From: Chloroflexota bacterium
GTDB lineage: Bacteria; Chloroflexota; UBA11872
Assembly (NCBI GenBank): GCA_026707285.1
Contig: JAPOXD010000023.1
Span: forward strand, 1-64,000
Direction: 5' to 3'
Length of the DNA stretch: 64,000 nucleotides
Shown here one piece after another: positions 16,435-25,228 of this stretch (the first letter of the stretch is position 1; the number at the start of each line of letters is the position of its first letter). The translations under genes were made by a program, and so were the position numbers. A model generated the notes under the pieces. The model was not told the origin of the DNA, did no database searches, and worked only from the letters and a program-made list of their open reading frames with translations.

Positions 16435-17907
16435 CTAGCCGGTGGAGTTCCAGTTCACGTCCGGGGAGCGATTGGCCGTCACCTCGTCCAGCCGGCGAAC
16501 GGGCGCCGTCATGGGCGCGGCGTGCAGCAGCTCCGGATCCGACTCGGCCTCCCGGGCCACGCTGATCAGGGCCTCCGCGAACTCGTCGAGCGACTCGATC
16601 GACTCGGTCTCGGTGGGCTCGATCATCAGCGCCTCTTCGACGATCAGCGGGAAATACACCGTGGGCGGATGGACGCCATAGTCGATGAGTCGCTTGGCGA
16701 TGTCGGTGGTGCGGACGCCCAGCCCCCGCTGCCTCGTGCCCGACAGCACCACCTCGTGCATGCAGATGCGGTCATACGGGATGTCGAAGTGCGGCGCCAG
16801 TAGCGCCCGCAGGTAGTTGGCGTGCAGCACCGCGTCATCGGCCACCTCGCGCATGCCGGCACGCCCCAGGCTGCGAATGTAGGTATAGCCTCGAATCAGG
16901 TTGCCGACGTTGCCGACGTGCGAGTGCACCCGACCGATGCTGTCGGGACCCGCCGGCTCCAGTGCATAGCCCGCATCAGTCTTGACGATTTGCGGACCGG
17001 GCAGAAACGGCGCCAGATGCGCCTGAACACCCAGCGCTCCTGCCCCGGGGCCCCCGCCGCCGTGGGGCGTGGTGAATGTTTTATGTAAATTCAGATGCAT
17101 CACGTCGATGCCCAGATCGCCCGGACGCACCCGGCCCAGCATCGCGTTCATGTTGGCGCCGTCGCCATACACCTGTCCGCCGGCCGCGTGCACGCGCCGC
17201 GTGACCTCCAGGATTCGCTGCTCGAACAGGCCAAGCGTGGTCGGCAGGGTGAGCATCAGCGCCGCCACGTCGTCATTGAGCTTGGCGTCCAGCTCGTCCA
17301 AGTCGATGTTGCCGTCCGGCGCCGTGCCCAGGTGCCCGACCCGCATCCCGGTCATCGTGGCCGTGGCGGGATTCGTGCCATGCGCCGAGTCGGGCACCAG
17401 CACGGTGGTCCGCCGCTCGCCGCGACTGCGCAGCCAGGCCTGGATGCAGAGGAGTCCGACCATCTCGCCCTGCGATCCCGCCGCGGGTTGCGTGGTGACT
17501 GTGGCGAAGCCCGCAATCTCAGCCAGCAGGGCCTCCAAATGGTGAATGAGCGCCAGCAGCCCTTGCACCGACGCCTCGGGCTGGTAGGGGTGCGGCTCGA
17601 CCAGTCCCGGCAGACGGGCCGTCACCTCGTTGATCTTGGGGTTGTATTTCATCGTGCAGGAGCCCAGCGGATAGATCGCCGTGTCGATGCTGTGATTGCG
17701 CTGCGAGAGGCGCACGAAGTGGCGCATGACGTCGATTTCCGAGACTTCCGGCAGATCCAGCGCCTCGCGGACCTGGCCTTCGGGCAGCACCGCAGCGGGA
17801 TCGACGGCGTCGAACTGCGGCAGGGGCGGTCGCACGCCGGGGCGACCGGGACTGGCCAGCTCGAAGATCAACGGCTCGCTAGGCACGATGCACGGCCTGC
17901 CAGGCAT
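16435..17907 (-). CDS. gcvPB: Glycine dehydrogenase (decarboxylating) subunit 2
   Basis: The PLP-binding half of the two-subunit P protein of the glycine cleavage system. The PLP Lys lies in HLNLHKTFTTPHGGGGPG; GSCTMKYNP near the N terminus and DSAHGTNPATA are family marks. With the subunit 1 product it decarboxylates glycine and passes aminomethyl to lipoyl-GcvH. Length is 490 residues with the ATG at 17907; a GTG at 17886 just before the gcvPA stop is an alternative and would start close to the conserved PLIFELASPGR. It overlaps gcvPA by about 29 bases. The open frame continues upstream out of phase with gcvPA but is not real coding. Confidence 0.95.
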   Translation of the reverse strand: MPGRPCIVPSEPLIFELASPGRPGVRPPLPQFDAVDPAAVLPEGQVREALDLPEVSEIDVMRHFVRLSQRNHSIDTAIYPLGSCTMKYNPKINEVTARLPGLVEPHPYQPEASVQGLLALIHHLEALLAEIAGFATVTTQPAAGSQGEMVGLLCIQAWLRSRGERRTTVLVPDSAHGTNPATATMTGMRVGHLGTAPDGNIDLDELDAKLNDDVAALMLTLPTTLGLFEQRILEVTRRVHAAGGQVYGDGANMNAMLGRVRPGDLGIDVMHLNLHKTFTTPHGGGGPGAGALGVQAHLAPFLPGPQIVKTDAGYALEPAGPDSIGRVHSHVGNVGNLIRGYTYIRSLGRAGMREVADDAVLHANYLRALLAPHFDIPYDRICMHEVVLSGTRQRGLGVRTTDIAKRLIDYGVHPPTVYFPLIVEEALMIEPTETESIESLDEFAEALISVAREAESDPELLHAAPMTAPVRRLDEVTANRSPDVNWNSTG

Positions 17908-19237
17908 TCGTGAGCGCCTCCAGGTCGGCGCGCGTGGTGAGGTCGGTGGCGCACACCAGCAGGGCGTCATCGAGGGCGGGATCGACGCGGCCCAGCGGAT
18001 AGCCGCCGAACACGCCTTCGTCGGCCAGCGCCTTGACGGTCTCCTCGCCGCCGCGCGGCGCCTGCACGATGAACTCGTGAAAGTACGGCGCGGCGTCCCA
18101 GACGGTGGCCCCAACGTTCCTGAGCAATTCCGCGCACCGATGCGCCGCGCTCAGGCTTTGCGTCGCCAGGCTACGCAGGCCGCCGGGTCCGAGCGCGCTG
18201 ATCGAAATTGCTGCGCCAAGCGCCACCAGGGCCTGGTTGGTCGTGATGTTCGAGGTCGCGCGCTCGCGCCGGATGTGCTGCTCACGGGTCTGCAGGGTCA
18301 GCACGAATCCCTGCTGTCCATCGATGTCGGTCGTGCGTCCGGCAATGCGTCCGGGAAGCCGGCGAATGAACGCCTGCCGCGTGGCCAGCATCCCCGCGCC
18401 GGGACCGCCGTAGATCGGCGGACCGACCAACGACCGAAGCTCGCCGGCCACGATATCGGCCCCCAGTTCGCCCGGCGGCGTCAGCAGGCCGAGCGAAATC
18501 GGGTCGGTGACGACGTAAACAATCTTGGCCCCGTGACGTTCGGCGGCCTCCACCACCGGCGCCGGGTCCACCACCCAGCCGAAGAAGTCCGGCCGCTGCA
18601 GCACCACGCAGGCCGTCGTATCGTCGATGGCCGCGGCCACCGCCTCGATGTCCGGCGCCAGGTGGTTGCCGGTCCGAATCCAGGCGTCGACGGTGCGTAG
18701 CTCCACGTCGACCGCCTGGGTGTAGGTGGCCGCGACGTCCCGGTAGGCCGGATGCACGGTGCCGGCCATGACGACGCCGGAGCGGCGCGTGATGGCCCGG
18801 CACATGAGCACGGCCTCGGCCAACGCGGTCGCGCCGTCGTAAAGCGAGGCATTCGCCACCTCCATGCCCGTGAGGCGGCATACGAGACTCTGAAACTCGT
18901 ACATGGACTGCAGCGTGCCCTGCGTCATCTCGGCTTGATAGGGCGTATAGCCCGTGTACCACTCCGAGCGCAGCAGCTGCTGATCCACGAGCGCCGGCAC
19001 GAAATGGCGGTAGAACCCGGCCCCCAGGAAGCTGGAAACGCCCTCGGGGACGCGGTTCCGCTCGGCCAGCGCGCGCACTTCGCGCAACACGTCGACCTCG
19101 GGCAGGGCCTCGGGCAAATCGAGCGTGGGATCGCGGTGGGCGGCGGGGATGTCGACGAACAATTCGTCGATCGAATCGACGCCGATGGTCCGCAGCATGC
19201 GCGTGCGGTCGGCGTCCGTGCTAGGCGAGTAGCTCAT
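17879..19237 (-). CDS. gcvPA: Glycine dehydrogenase (decarboxylating) subunit 1
   Basis: A 452-residue N-terminal half of the split P protein. SFLGAGFYRHFVPALVDQQ, YTGYTPYQAEMTQGTLQSMYE and NASLYDGATALAEA are the family's strongest segments. ATG at 19237 overlaps the end of gcvH by 17 bases, giving the tight order gcvH-gcvPA-gcvPB. Split GcvP is typical of Firmicutes, Thermotogae, Chloroflexota and archaea. The aminomethyltransferase gcvT is not in the operon or in this window. Confidence 0.95.
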   Translation of the reverse strand: MSYSPSTDADRTRMLRTIGVDSIDELFVDIPAAHRDPTLDLPEALPEVDVLREVRALAERNRVPEGVSSFLGAGFYRHFVPALVDQQLLRSEWYTGYTPYQAEMTQGTLQSMYEFQSLVCRLTGMEVANASLYDGATALAEAVLMCRAITRRSGVVMAGTVHPAYRDVAATYTQAVDVELRTVDAWIRTGNHLAPDIEAVAAAIDDTTACVVLQRPDFFGWVVDPAPVVEAAERHGAKIVYVVTDPISLGLLTPPGELGADIVAGELRSLVGPPIYGGPGAGMLATRQAFIRRLPGRIAGRTTDIDGQQGFVLTLQTREQHIRRERATSNITTNQALVALGAAISISALGPGGLRSLATQSLSAAHRCAELLRNVGATVWDAAPYFHEFIVQAPRGGEETVKALADEGVFGGYPLGRVDPALDDALLVCATDLTTRADLEALTNAWQAVHRA

Positions 19238-19613
19238 CCACGAATGCGTCGTAGGCTTCGGCGTCCAACAAATCCTCGATTGCCGTAGCCGCGTCATCCG
19301 GGCGCACGCGAATCAGCCAGCCGTCGTGAAACGGCGAGCTGTTGACCAGCTCGGGCGCGCCATCGAGCTCCGAATTGACCGCGATCACTTCCCCCGCCAC
19401 CGGCGCGTAGAGCGGCGACACGGCCTTCACGGATTCCACGGTGCCAAATTCGTCCATCACGTCGACGTGGAGGCCTTCGTCGGGTAGCTCCACAAACACC
19501 ACGTCGCCCAGTTGCTCGGCGGCATAGGGCGTGATGCCCACGACGACGTCGTCGCCGTCAAACCGAGCCCATTCGTGCTCGCGCGAATAGCGCGCGTCTG
19601 TGGGAAACTTCAT
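19221..19613 (-). CDS. gcvH: Glycine cleavage system H protein
   Basis: A 130-residue lipoyl carrier. YSREHEWARFDGDDVVVGIT at the N terminus and the lipoylated Lys in GTVESVKAVSPLYAPVAGEV are diagnostic. It shuttles the aminomethyl group from the P protein to T protein and back to L protein. The ATG at 19613 is used; the frame is open further upstream but that part overlaps the divergent mazG and the leader inverted repeat. First gene of its operon. Confidence 0.97.
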   Translation of the reverse strand: MKFPTDARYSREHEWARFDGDDVVVGITPYAAEQLGDVVFVELPDEGLHVDVMDEFGTVESVKAVSPLYAPVAGEVIAVNSELDGAPELVNSSPFHDGWLIRVRPDDAATAIEDLLDAEAYDAFVDELLA

Positions 19614-19632
19614 AAGAACCCGTCTACCTGAA

Positions 19633-19672
19633 GTGGCGCGCGTGGGCCCGCTTGGTCGACGGAGCGCGCCAC
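19633..19672. promoter_or_regulatory. Inverted repeat in the gcvH leader
   Basis: Perfect 9-base arms (GTGGCGCGC at 19633-19641, GCGCGCCAC at 19664-19672) separated by 22 bases, 20 bases upstream of the gcvH ATG in the short divergent gap to mazG. It could be an RNA hairpin controlling gcvH or an operator. The conserved features of a glycine riboswitch were not seen. Confidence 0.35.
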
Positions 19673-19724
19673 GGTGCGCGGCAAGACCGACGCCTAGAAT
19701 AGCCCAGCCTCCCTGCTTGCGTTT

Positions 19725-21008
19725 GTGAAGCTCATGACATTGGTCCGGTCGTGCACGGTCGTCTTCGTAGGCGTCGGCGACCCTGCCGCGCTGGCGCCAC
19801 GATCTCGTAAGGCGATTGGCAGCGCCGACACGCTCCTGAGTTGGATCGAGCCGCCGGTGGGGCTTGTGGGGCGTCCCGTCGTGCGGCTGGTCACGCCGTC
19901 CCGCCAATCCTGGGAATCGCCGCTCCTAAACCTGACGACGGGCGACCTGACCTACCTGGCCCCTGGCTATGGGCCCGACGACGATCCCGGAGCGGCCATC
20001 GTTTCGGAAGTCCTGACCGATGCCGGCTTCGAGGTCGAGGTGTTGAGCCTGGACGGACCCCAGGCGCCCGGACCGGCGATGATCGGACCGGCGGCCCAGG
20101 CGTGGCTGCCCGACCCGGCGCTGGCGGCGGAGGTGCGGGGGATACGCGATACGGCCGAGCTCGAACGCTGGCGGCAAACGGTCGCGCGGGAGTTCGGCCG
20201 TGCCGCCCAGTTGCGCGTGCGCGCGTGGAGTGCCACCACCTGGCTGGACCTCGACGATCGGTCGGCGGACTTTCCCTTGACGCTGCGCGCCGAGCCCTCC
20301 GAGGCCTCGCGCGAGCGTTCGGTCGCTCGTCTCCGCGAGGTCTTCGAAACGCTGCGGGGACCCGAGGGCTGTCCGTGGGACCGCGCCCAAACCCACGCCT
20401 CGCTGCGCAAGTATGTCCTGGAGGAGGCCGCGGAAGTCGTCGACGCCATCGACGACGGCGAGCCAGCTGACCTTGCGGGCGAGCTTGGCGACCTCCTGGC
20501 CAACATCGTGTTGCACGCGGAAATCGCGCGCCAGGGGGAAACCTTCGCCTGGCCGGATGTCGTCCAGGGCATCACCGCCAAGATGGTGCGGCGCCATCCG
20601 CACGTCTTCGGCGAGCAGACCGCCCGACACGTTTCAGAGGTGGCGACCATCTGGCGGGACGCCAAGCGCGCCGAAGCCGGTCGCGACGGCCAGGTGATCC
20701 GGGACGGAGCGCTGCCCGCGCTGGCGCAGGCGGCCAAGCTTGCCGCCAGCCTGGATGGCCGCGCGTCTTCGGTTGGTTTGCCGCCGGGCGCCGCGGCTGC
20801 GCTTCGCTGGTATCGAGATTCAGAACCTGCCCCAGACGATGCCCGCGCCGGCGACGCGCTGCTGGGCTTGGCGCTCGCCGCCAAAGCCGCCGGAATCGAC
20901 CCCGAGCTGGCGCTTCGCGACGCGCTGCGGCGGATTCGCTCGCGGCTCGCGGCCGCGGAGTCGACGCATGCCGACGGCTTCTCGGCCGGGAGTCGTTATG
21001 TCAAATAG
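19725..21008 (+). CDS. mazG: MazG nucleotide pyrophosphohydrolase with degenerate methylase-like N domain
   Basis: A 427-residue protein. The MazG domain spans about 205-310: LRGPEGCPWDRAQTHASLRKYVLEEAAE is split here as LRGPEGCPWDRAQ and LEEAAEVVDAI, followed by the second acidic helix in ELGDLLANIVLHAEIA. It hydrolyses NTPs or dNTPs to monophosphates. The N-terminal 200 residues begin like a tetrapyrrole methylase (VVFVGVGDPAALAPRSRKAIGSAD is reduced to VVFVGVGDPAAL and SRKAIGSAD) as in YabN, but are short and lack most methylase motifs. GTG at 19725 or ATG at 19734. Divergent from gcvH. Confidence 0.88.
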   Translation: MKLMTLVRSCTVVFVGVGDPAALAPRSRKAIGSADTLLSWIEPPVGLVGRPVVRLVTPSRQSWESPLLNLTTGDLTYLAPGYGPDDDPGAAIVSEVLTDAGFEVEVLSLDGPQAPGPAMIGPAAQAWLPDPALAAEVRGIRDTAELERWRQTVAREFGRAAQLRVRAWSATTWLDLDDRSADFPLTLRAEPSEASRERSVARLREVFETLRGPEGCPWDRAQTHASLRKYVLEEAAEVVDAIDDGEPADLAGELGDLLANIVLHAEIARQGETFAWPDVVQGITAKMVRRHPHVFGEQTARHVSEVATIWRDAKRAEAGRDGQVIRDGALPALAQAAKLAASLDGRASSVGLPPGAAAALRWYRDSEPAPDDARAGDALLGLALAAKAAGIDPELALRDALRRIRSRLAAAESTHADGFSAGSRYVK

Positions 21009-21101
21009 GCCTCGACGGATACGACTGTCGGGCTCACCACGGCCAGCGCGCGCCCTCCCTGCCACCATGGGCGGCATGTACTCCGCGGCATTCGAGGCCT
21101 G

Positions 21102-21866
21102 ATGCAGTGCCTCGTCGCCCTGATCAGCGACTTTGGGACCACCGACCCCTACGCCGGCCAGATGGAGGCCGCCGTGTTGGCCCAAGCCCCGGACGCTCAG
21201 GTGGTGTCGATCACGCACGGAATCCCGCCACAAGACATCGCGCTTGGCGCGGTTGTCGTGGCGGCCACGCTGGAGCACCTGCCCGCGGGCGCGATCCTTG
21301 TGGCGGTCGTCGACCCCGGCGTGGGCGGCCGGCGCCGCGGCCTCATCGTGCGCGCGGCGTCGCGCTGGCTGGTGGGCCCCGACAACGGGCTCCTGATGGG
21401 AGCAGCCGCCGTCGAGGGCATCTGGCATCTTGACCGATCCGACTACTGGCGCGCCGATCCCCACCCCACGTTTCACGGCCGGGATGTGTTCGCCCCCGTC
21501 GCGGGTCACCTGGCCCGCTACATGCGACCGGACGCCATGGCATCACCCATCGACGACGCTATACCCGCACCCGAGACCATGGCGAAAACGCTGGACGGCA
21601 TGGTGGGGGGTCGAATCGTCCACGTCGATCACTTTGGCAATTTGATCACCAACATCCCGAGCGCCGCCGTTCGCGCCATCGCGCACGGCATCGTGGAGCT
21701 CGGCGGCGTGCGCATCGACGGCGTGCAGCCGACCTACGGATCGGGATCGGATCCGGTCGCCGTGGTGAGCAGCCTTGGGCTGTTGGAAATCGCCGTACCC
21801 GGCGGCAGCGCCGCAGCGAACCTGGCCGCGAAACGCGGCGACCCCGTTCGACTGCGGCCGGCGTGA
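21102..21866 (+). CDS. SAM hydroxide adenosyltransferase (SAM hydrolase, DUF62 family)
   Basis: A 254-residue member of the SAM-dependent chlorinase/fluorinase superfamily. ALISDFGTTDPYAGQM at the N terminus, VAVVDPGVGG, VGPDNGLL, TFHGRDVFAPVAGHLA and VDHFGNLITNI are the family motifs. The common bacterial and archaeal members hydrolyse S-adenosylmethionine to adenosine and methionine instead of forming a halogenated product; the short central region without the fluorinase loop favours that. Biological role in most hosts is unclear. It follows mazG by 93 bases on the same strand. Confidence 0.9.
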   Translation: MQCLVALISDFGTTDPYAGQMEAAVLAQAPDAQVVSITHGIPPQDIALGAVVVAATLEHLPAGAILVAVVDPGVGGRRRGLIVRAASRWLVGPDNGLLMGAAAVEGIWHLDRSDYWRADPHPTFHGRDVFAPVAGHLARYMRPDAMASPIDDAIPAPETMAKTLDGMVGGRIVHVDHFGNLITNIPSAAVRAIAHGIVELGGVRIDGVQPTYGSGSDPVAVVSSLGLLEIAVPGGSAAANLAAKRGDPVRLRPA

Positions 21867-21924
21867 CGCCGCGATTCGTCCATGCGCACTACGTTATGTC
21901 AAATCTAGTCCCAAGGATTCCGCC

Positions 21925-22554
21925 GTGCTACTGAGATACGCCTCCGACCCGGAGCTCCTCATCACCGTGATCGTGGCGTTTGTCGTGGCCATCACCATCC
22001 ACGAAGCCGCCCATGCCCTGGCTGCCACCTGGCTTGGCGATGACCTGCCTCGGCTCCAGGGGCGATTGACTTTGAACCCCATGCGCCATCTCGACCCACT
22101 CGGCACGCTCATGATCGCCATCGCCTCGTTCGGTTGGGGCCGGCCGGTGCTGGTGAATCCCTATCACCTGCGCTTCGGCGTCAACCGCGGCATGGCGTTG
22201 GTAGCGCTCGCGGGACCGGCGTCAAATGTAGTGCTCGCGGCCGCGATTACGCCGCTGACGCGACAGTTCATTGACACATCACCGGACGACACCATCACGC
22301 TGGCGCTCGTCGTGATCGTGCAGCTCAACATCCTGCTTGCGGCCTTCAACCTGCTGCCGGTCCCGCCGCTGGACGGATTCAGCGTGCTCGTCGGCGTCGC
22401 TCCACAGCCGCTCGCCGACCGGCTCAACGAGTTGCGACGGTATGGCCCCTACCTGCTCATCGGAATATTTCTGCTCATTTGGCTGATTCCACAGGGAACG
22501 ATCATCATCACTGGCCCGGCGCAGTGGGTCTCGAGACTCCTCCTTGGCGCTTAG
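21925..22554 (+). CDS. Site-2 protease family membrane protein (peptidase M50)
   Basis: A 209-residue multi-spanning membrane metalloprotease. The zinc motif HEAAHA sits in the first membrane segment (VIVAFVVAITIHEAAHALAA shortened to its core here), and NLLPVPPLDG supplies the third ligand Asp in the last core segment. Four or five hydrophobic segments are visible. These small M50 proteins lack PDZ domains and are common in Chloroflexota and Firmicutes; substrates are unknown. The GTG at 21925 has AAGGA 8 bases upstream; the frame is open further up but without a start supported by a ribosome site. Confidence 0.9.
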   Translation: MLLRYASDPELLITVIVAFVVAITIHEAAHALAATWLGDDLPRLQGRLTLNPMRHLDPLGTLMIAIASFGWGRPVLVNPYHLRFGVNRGMALVALAGPASNVVLAAAITPLTRQFIDTSPDDTITLALVVIVQLNILLAAFNLLPVPPLDGFSVLVGVAPQPLADRLNELRRYGPYLLIGIFLLIWLIPQGTIIITGPAQWVSRLLLGA

Positions 22555-23032
22555 CTATCGCCTGAAGCAGTTCGCCCAGACCTTCGTCGCCGCGGTACCG
22601 CGTCGGCAGCTGCACCAAGCCCAGAAAATCCTAACTCCCAACGAGCGCCAACTCCTGGCTCGACTCCAGCCCGCCGATCAGCGGCACTCGTTGGCCGTCT
22701 ACGCGGCGGCGCGCGAAGCCGCGCCGGAGGATCGCGTGCTCTGGGTGGCGGCGCTGCTGCATGATGTGGGCAAAGGCCGGCCGGGGCGCCGCGATCGCGT
22801 GATGCTGACGCTGCTGGAAACGTCCGCCCCGTGGCTGCTCATCCGCTGGCGGCGACATCCGCCGCGCAGCCGTCGCGGCCGGGTGGCGCGCCTGGTGGCG
22901 CACACCGAGGCCAGCGCGCAGCTGGCGGAATTGGCCGGATCGTCGCCCGACGTCGTGGCGACCATTCGCGCCTACGGCCACCGCGACCACGCCCGCGGGC
23001 GGCTCCTGGCGGAGTTGGACGCGAAGCGATGA
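22544..23032 (+). CDS. HD-domain protein
   Basis: A 162-residue protein with a minimal HD domain: RHSLAVYAAA, ALLHDVGKG (His-Asp) and ARLVAHTEA. A very basic stretch follows the HD pair (RPGRRDRV, RWRRHPPRSRRGR), suggesting contact with nucleic acid or nucleotides. TTG start overlapping the M50 gene by 11 bases; its stop overlaps scpA by 4, so it belongs to the M50-HD-scpA-scpB operon. Small HD proteins next to scpA are known in several Chloroflexota but no function is assigned. Confidence 0.78.
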   Translation: MALSYRLKQFAQTFVAAVPRRQLHQAQKILTPNERQLLARLQPADQRHSLAVYAAAREAAPEDRVLWVAALLHDVGKGRPGRRDRVMLTLLETSAPWLLIRWRRHPPRSRRGRVARLVAHTEASAQLAELAGSSPDVVATIRAYGHRDHARGRLLAELDAKR

Positions 23033-23799
23033 AGGTCCCGTGGCGCGCGGTCGGCCAGCATTCGGCGCTTACCGGCTTCGAGGTCCGGGTCGACGGGTTC
23101 GACGGACCGCTCGACCTGCTGCTCGATCTCATCGAGCGCCAGGGATTGGACATCACGGGCGTCTCCGTGCTCGCGGTCACCGACCAATTCCTCGCCTACG
23201 CGCAGGACATCGAGGCGCAATATGCCGACGCCGCCTCGGAGTTTCTCCTCGTCGGCTCCCAATTGCTGCTGCTCAAGTCGCGCGCGCTGCTGCCGGCCCA
23301 ACCGGACGATCCGGAGGAAGAGACGGCCGAGGATCTGGCCGCCCGATTGCGGGTGTACGCCGCGTTCCGAGCCGTCGCCGCCGAACTGGGCGAACGTTGG
23401 GAGTCGGGCGCCACCTCGTTCATTCGGGTCGCCACGCCGCTCGTCGCCCAGCCGCCGCTGGAGTCCGGAGGCGGCGACTTGGACGTGCTCATGGCCGCCA
23501 TGCGGTCGTTCGTGGCTCGCGCCGAGGAGGCAAGCGCCGGGCCGCCGGTGCCGCACCGGCGCGTCACCGTGGACGAATGCGTGCGCGCCGTTCGCGAGCG
23601 AATGGCGCGCGAGGGTGAGCTGACGTTCTCGTCGCTGGCCGCCGAGTGCAGCGGACGCGACGAGCTTGTCGCCACGTTCATGGCGTTGCTCCACCTGGTG
23701 ATCGAGCGCAGCGTGCAGGTCGTCCAGGCGCGTCCGTTTGGCGAAATCATGCTGCGTTGGTCGGCCGCGCCGGCCAGCGGCGATGGGCAGGCAACCTGA
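23029..23799 (+). CDS. scpA: Segregation and condensation protein A
   Basis: The kleisin of the bacterial SMC condensin, 256 residues. FEVRVDGFDGPLDLLLDLIE at the N terminus is the family signature, followed by the acidic linker (PDDPEEETAEDLA) and a C-terminal winged helix (FSSLAAECSGRDELVATFMALLHL in outline) ending in FGEIMLRW. ATG start overlaps the HD gene stop (ATGA), and the stop overlaps the scpB start. The protein bridges the SMC heads; no smc gene is in the window. Confidence 0.95.
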   Translation: MKVPWRAVGQHSALTGFEVRVDGFDGPLDLLLDLIERQGLDITGVSVLAVTDQFLAYAQDIEAQYADAASEFLLVGSQLLLLKSRALLPAQPDDPEEETAEDLAARLRVYAAFRAVAAELGERWESGATSFIRVATPLVAQPPLESGGGDLDVLMAAMRSFVARAEEASAGPPVPHRRVTVDECVRAVRERMAREGELTFSSLAAECSGRDELVATFMALLHLVIERSVQVVQARPFGEIMLRWSAAPASGDGQAT

Positions 23800-24410
23800 T
23801 GGCCTCTCCCGATCGCGGGTCGCCGGCAGACGACGGCCCGGACTTCGCCGACGAGCTGGTCGACGATCTGGGACTGAGCGTCGTCATCGAGGCGCTGCTG
23901 TTCGTCGCCGACCGCCCGCTGACCGTTGACGAGATCGCCGAGATCACCGGCGCCCCAGCCCCGGACGTGTCGGACTCGATGTCGCGGTTGCAGGACGTCT
24001 ACGCCGACCGCGGCATCGTGCTGCTGCAGCATGCCGACGGCTATCGGCTGGTCTCGTCGCCGCGGGCGGCGACGTTTTGCCGGCGCTTGCTCGGTCTCGA
24101 GACTCGCGCTCGTCTGTCGCGGGCCGCGCTCGAAACCCTGGGCATCATCGCCTATCGACAGCCGGTGACTCGGTCGGAAATCGAAAGCATCCGCGGGGTC
24201 GACGCCGACAGCGCCCTGGCCACCTTGCTCGCCCGCGGGCTGGTGGAAGAAGTCGGCCGGCTCGATACGCCCGGACGACCGGTCCAATTCGGAACGTCCG
24301 ATCTGTTCCTGGCCTACTTCGGCATTCCGTCGCTCAGTGCGCTGCCGGAACTCGATCTTCCCGACCCTGAGCACGGCGACGCTACGTCACACGGGACAGC
24401 GGACGACTGA
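23799..24410 (+). CDS. scpB: Segregation and condensation protein B
   Basis: The partner of ScpA, 203 residues, made of two winged-helix domains. VIEALLFVADRPLTVDEIAE, GYRLVSSP, LSRAALETLGIIAYRQPVTR and FGTSDLFLAYFGI are typical. TGATG coupling to scpA. It converges on rpsI with only 7 bases between the stops, so the two transcripts must end inside or overlap each other. Confidence 0.95.
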   Translation: MASPDRGSPADDGPDFADELVDDLGLSVVIEALLFVADRPLTVDEIAEITGAPAPDVSDSMSRLQDVYADRGIVLLQHADGYRLVSSPRAATFCRRLLGLETRARLSRAALETLGIIAYRQPVTRSEIESIRGVDADSALATLLARGLVEEVGRLDTPGRPVQFGTSDLFLAYFGIPSLSALPELDLPDPEHGDATSHGTADD

Positions 24411-24417
24411 ACGAAAA

Positions 24418-24810
24418 CTAACGCTTCGTAAACTGCTTGGCCTTGCGCGCGCCCACCAGGCCGGGCTTCTTGCGCTCCTTCACGCGGGCGTCGCGCGTGA
24501 GCATGCCGGCCCGCTTCAACGGCGGACGAAACTCCCGGTCCATTTCGCAGAGCGCTCGCGCCAGACCCAGTCGGATCGCGCCCGCCTGGCCGCGCTGTCC
24601 GCCGCCCTTCACCAGCGCCGAGATTCCAACGTTGGCCTCTTCGAGCACGCGCAGGGGTTCCAGGGCGTGGTAGCGGTCGAACGCCAGCGGCAGAAATTGC
24701 TCAATGGGTTTGCCGTTCACGATGAACGGACCGCCGCCTGGAAAGACCCGCACTTGGGCAATGGCTGACTTTCGCCGGCCCAGGCCGTAGTAGTAGTTCC
24801 CTTCGAGCAT
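24418..24810 (-). CDS. rpsI: 30S ribosomal protein S9
   Basis: 130 residues. YYYGLGRRKSAIAQVRVFPG at the N terminus and the ending KKPGLVGARKAKQFTKR are diagnostic; the last Lys-Arg pair contacts P-site tRNA. It is the last gene of the long superoperon, 4 bases after rplM. Confidence 0.97.
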   Translation of the reverse strand: MLEGNYYYGLGRRKSAIAQVRVFPGGGPFIVNGKPIEQFLPLAFDRYHALEPLRVLEEANVGISALVKGGGQRGQAGAIRLGLARALCEMDREFRPPLKRAGMLTRDARVKERKKPGLVGARKAKQFTKR

Positions 24811-24814
24811 GGTG

Positions 24815-25228
24815 TCAGGTTACCGCCTTCGGCCGTTGGCCGGTATGTGGATGCTCCGCACCGGCGTACACGCGCAGGCGGCGAAAGCAGGCCCGCCCGA
24901 GCGCGTTCTTCGGCAGCATGCCGCGGACCGCAAGCTCGATCACGCGCTCGGGGCGCTGCTCCAGCATGCGGTCAAGGCGCGTCTGCCGCAGTCCACCCGG
25001 ATAGCCCGAGTGTCGGTAGTAGTACTTCTGCGTGAGCTTGTTGCCCGTCACGCGCACCTGCGACGCATTGATGACGATCACGCCATCGCCGCAATCGAGA
25101 TTGGGTGCGAACTCCGGCTTGTGCTTGCCGCGCAGCAACTGGGCGACCTCGGTCGCCAGACGGCCAAGGACCCGTTCGTTCGCGTCGATCACCCGCCAGT
25201 CGCGGGCGCCGGCCGCCTTGGCGCTCAT
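24815..25228 (-). CDS. rplM: 50S ribosomal protein L13
   Basis: 137 residues starting at the ATG at 25228, which overlaps the truA stop by 4 bases. [33 protein letters not shown] and [18 protein letters not shown] are family motifs. A longer upstream frame is only truA read in another phase. Confidence 0.97.
   Translation of the reverse strand: MSAKAAGARDWRVIDANERVLGRLATEVAQLLRGKHKPEFAPNLDCGDGVIVINASQVRVTGNKLTQKYYYRHSGYPGGLRQTRLDRMLEQRPERVIELAVRGMLPKNALGRACFRRLRVYAGAEHPHTGQRPKAVT

Noticed and set aside
19614-19724. Glycine riboswitch before gcvH
   Set aside because: The gap is only about 110 bases and lacks the conserved glycine aptamer segments.
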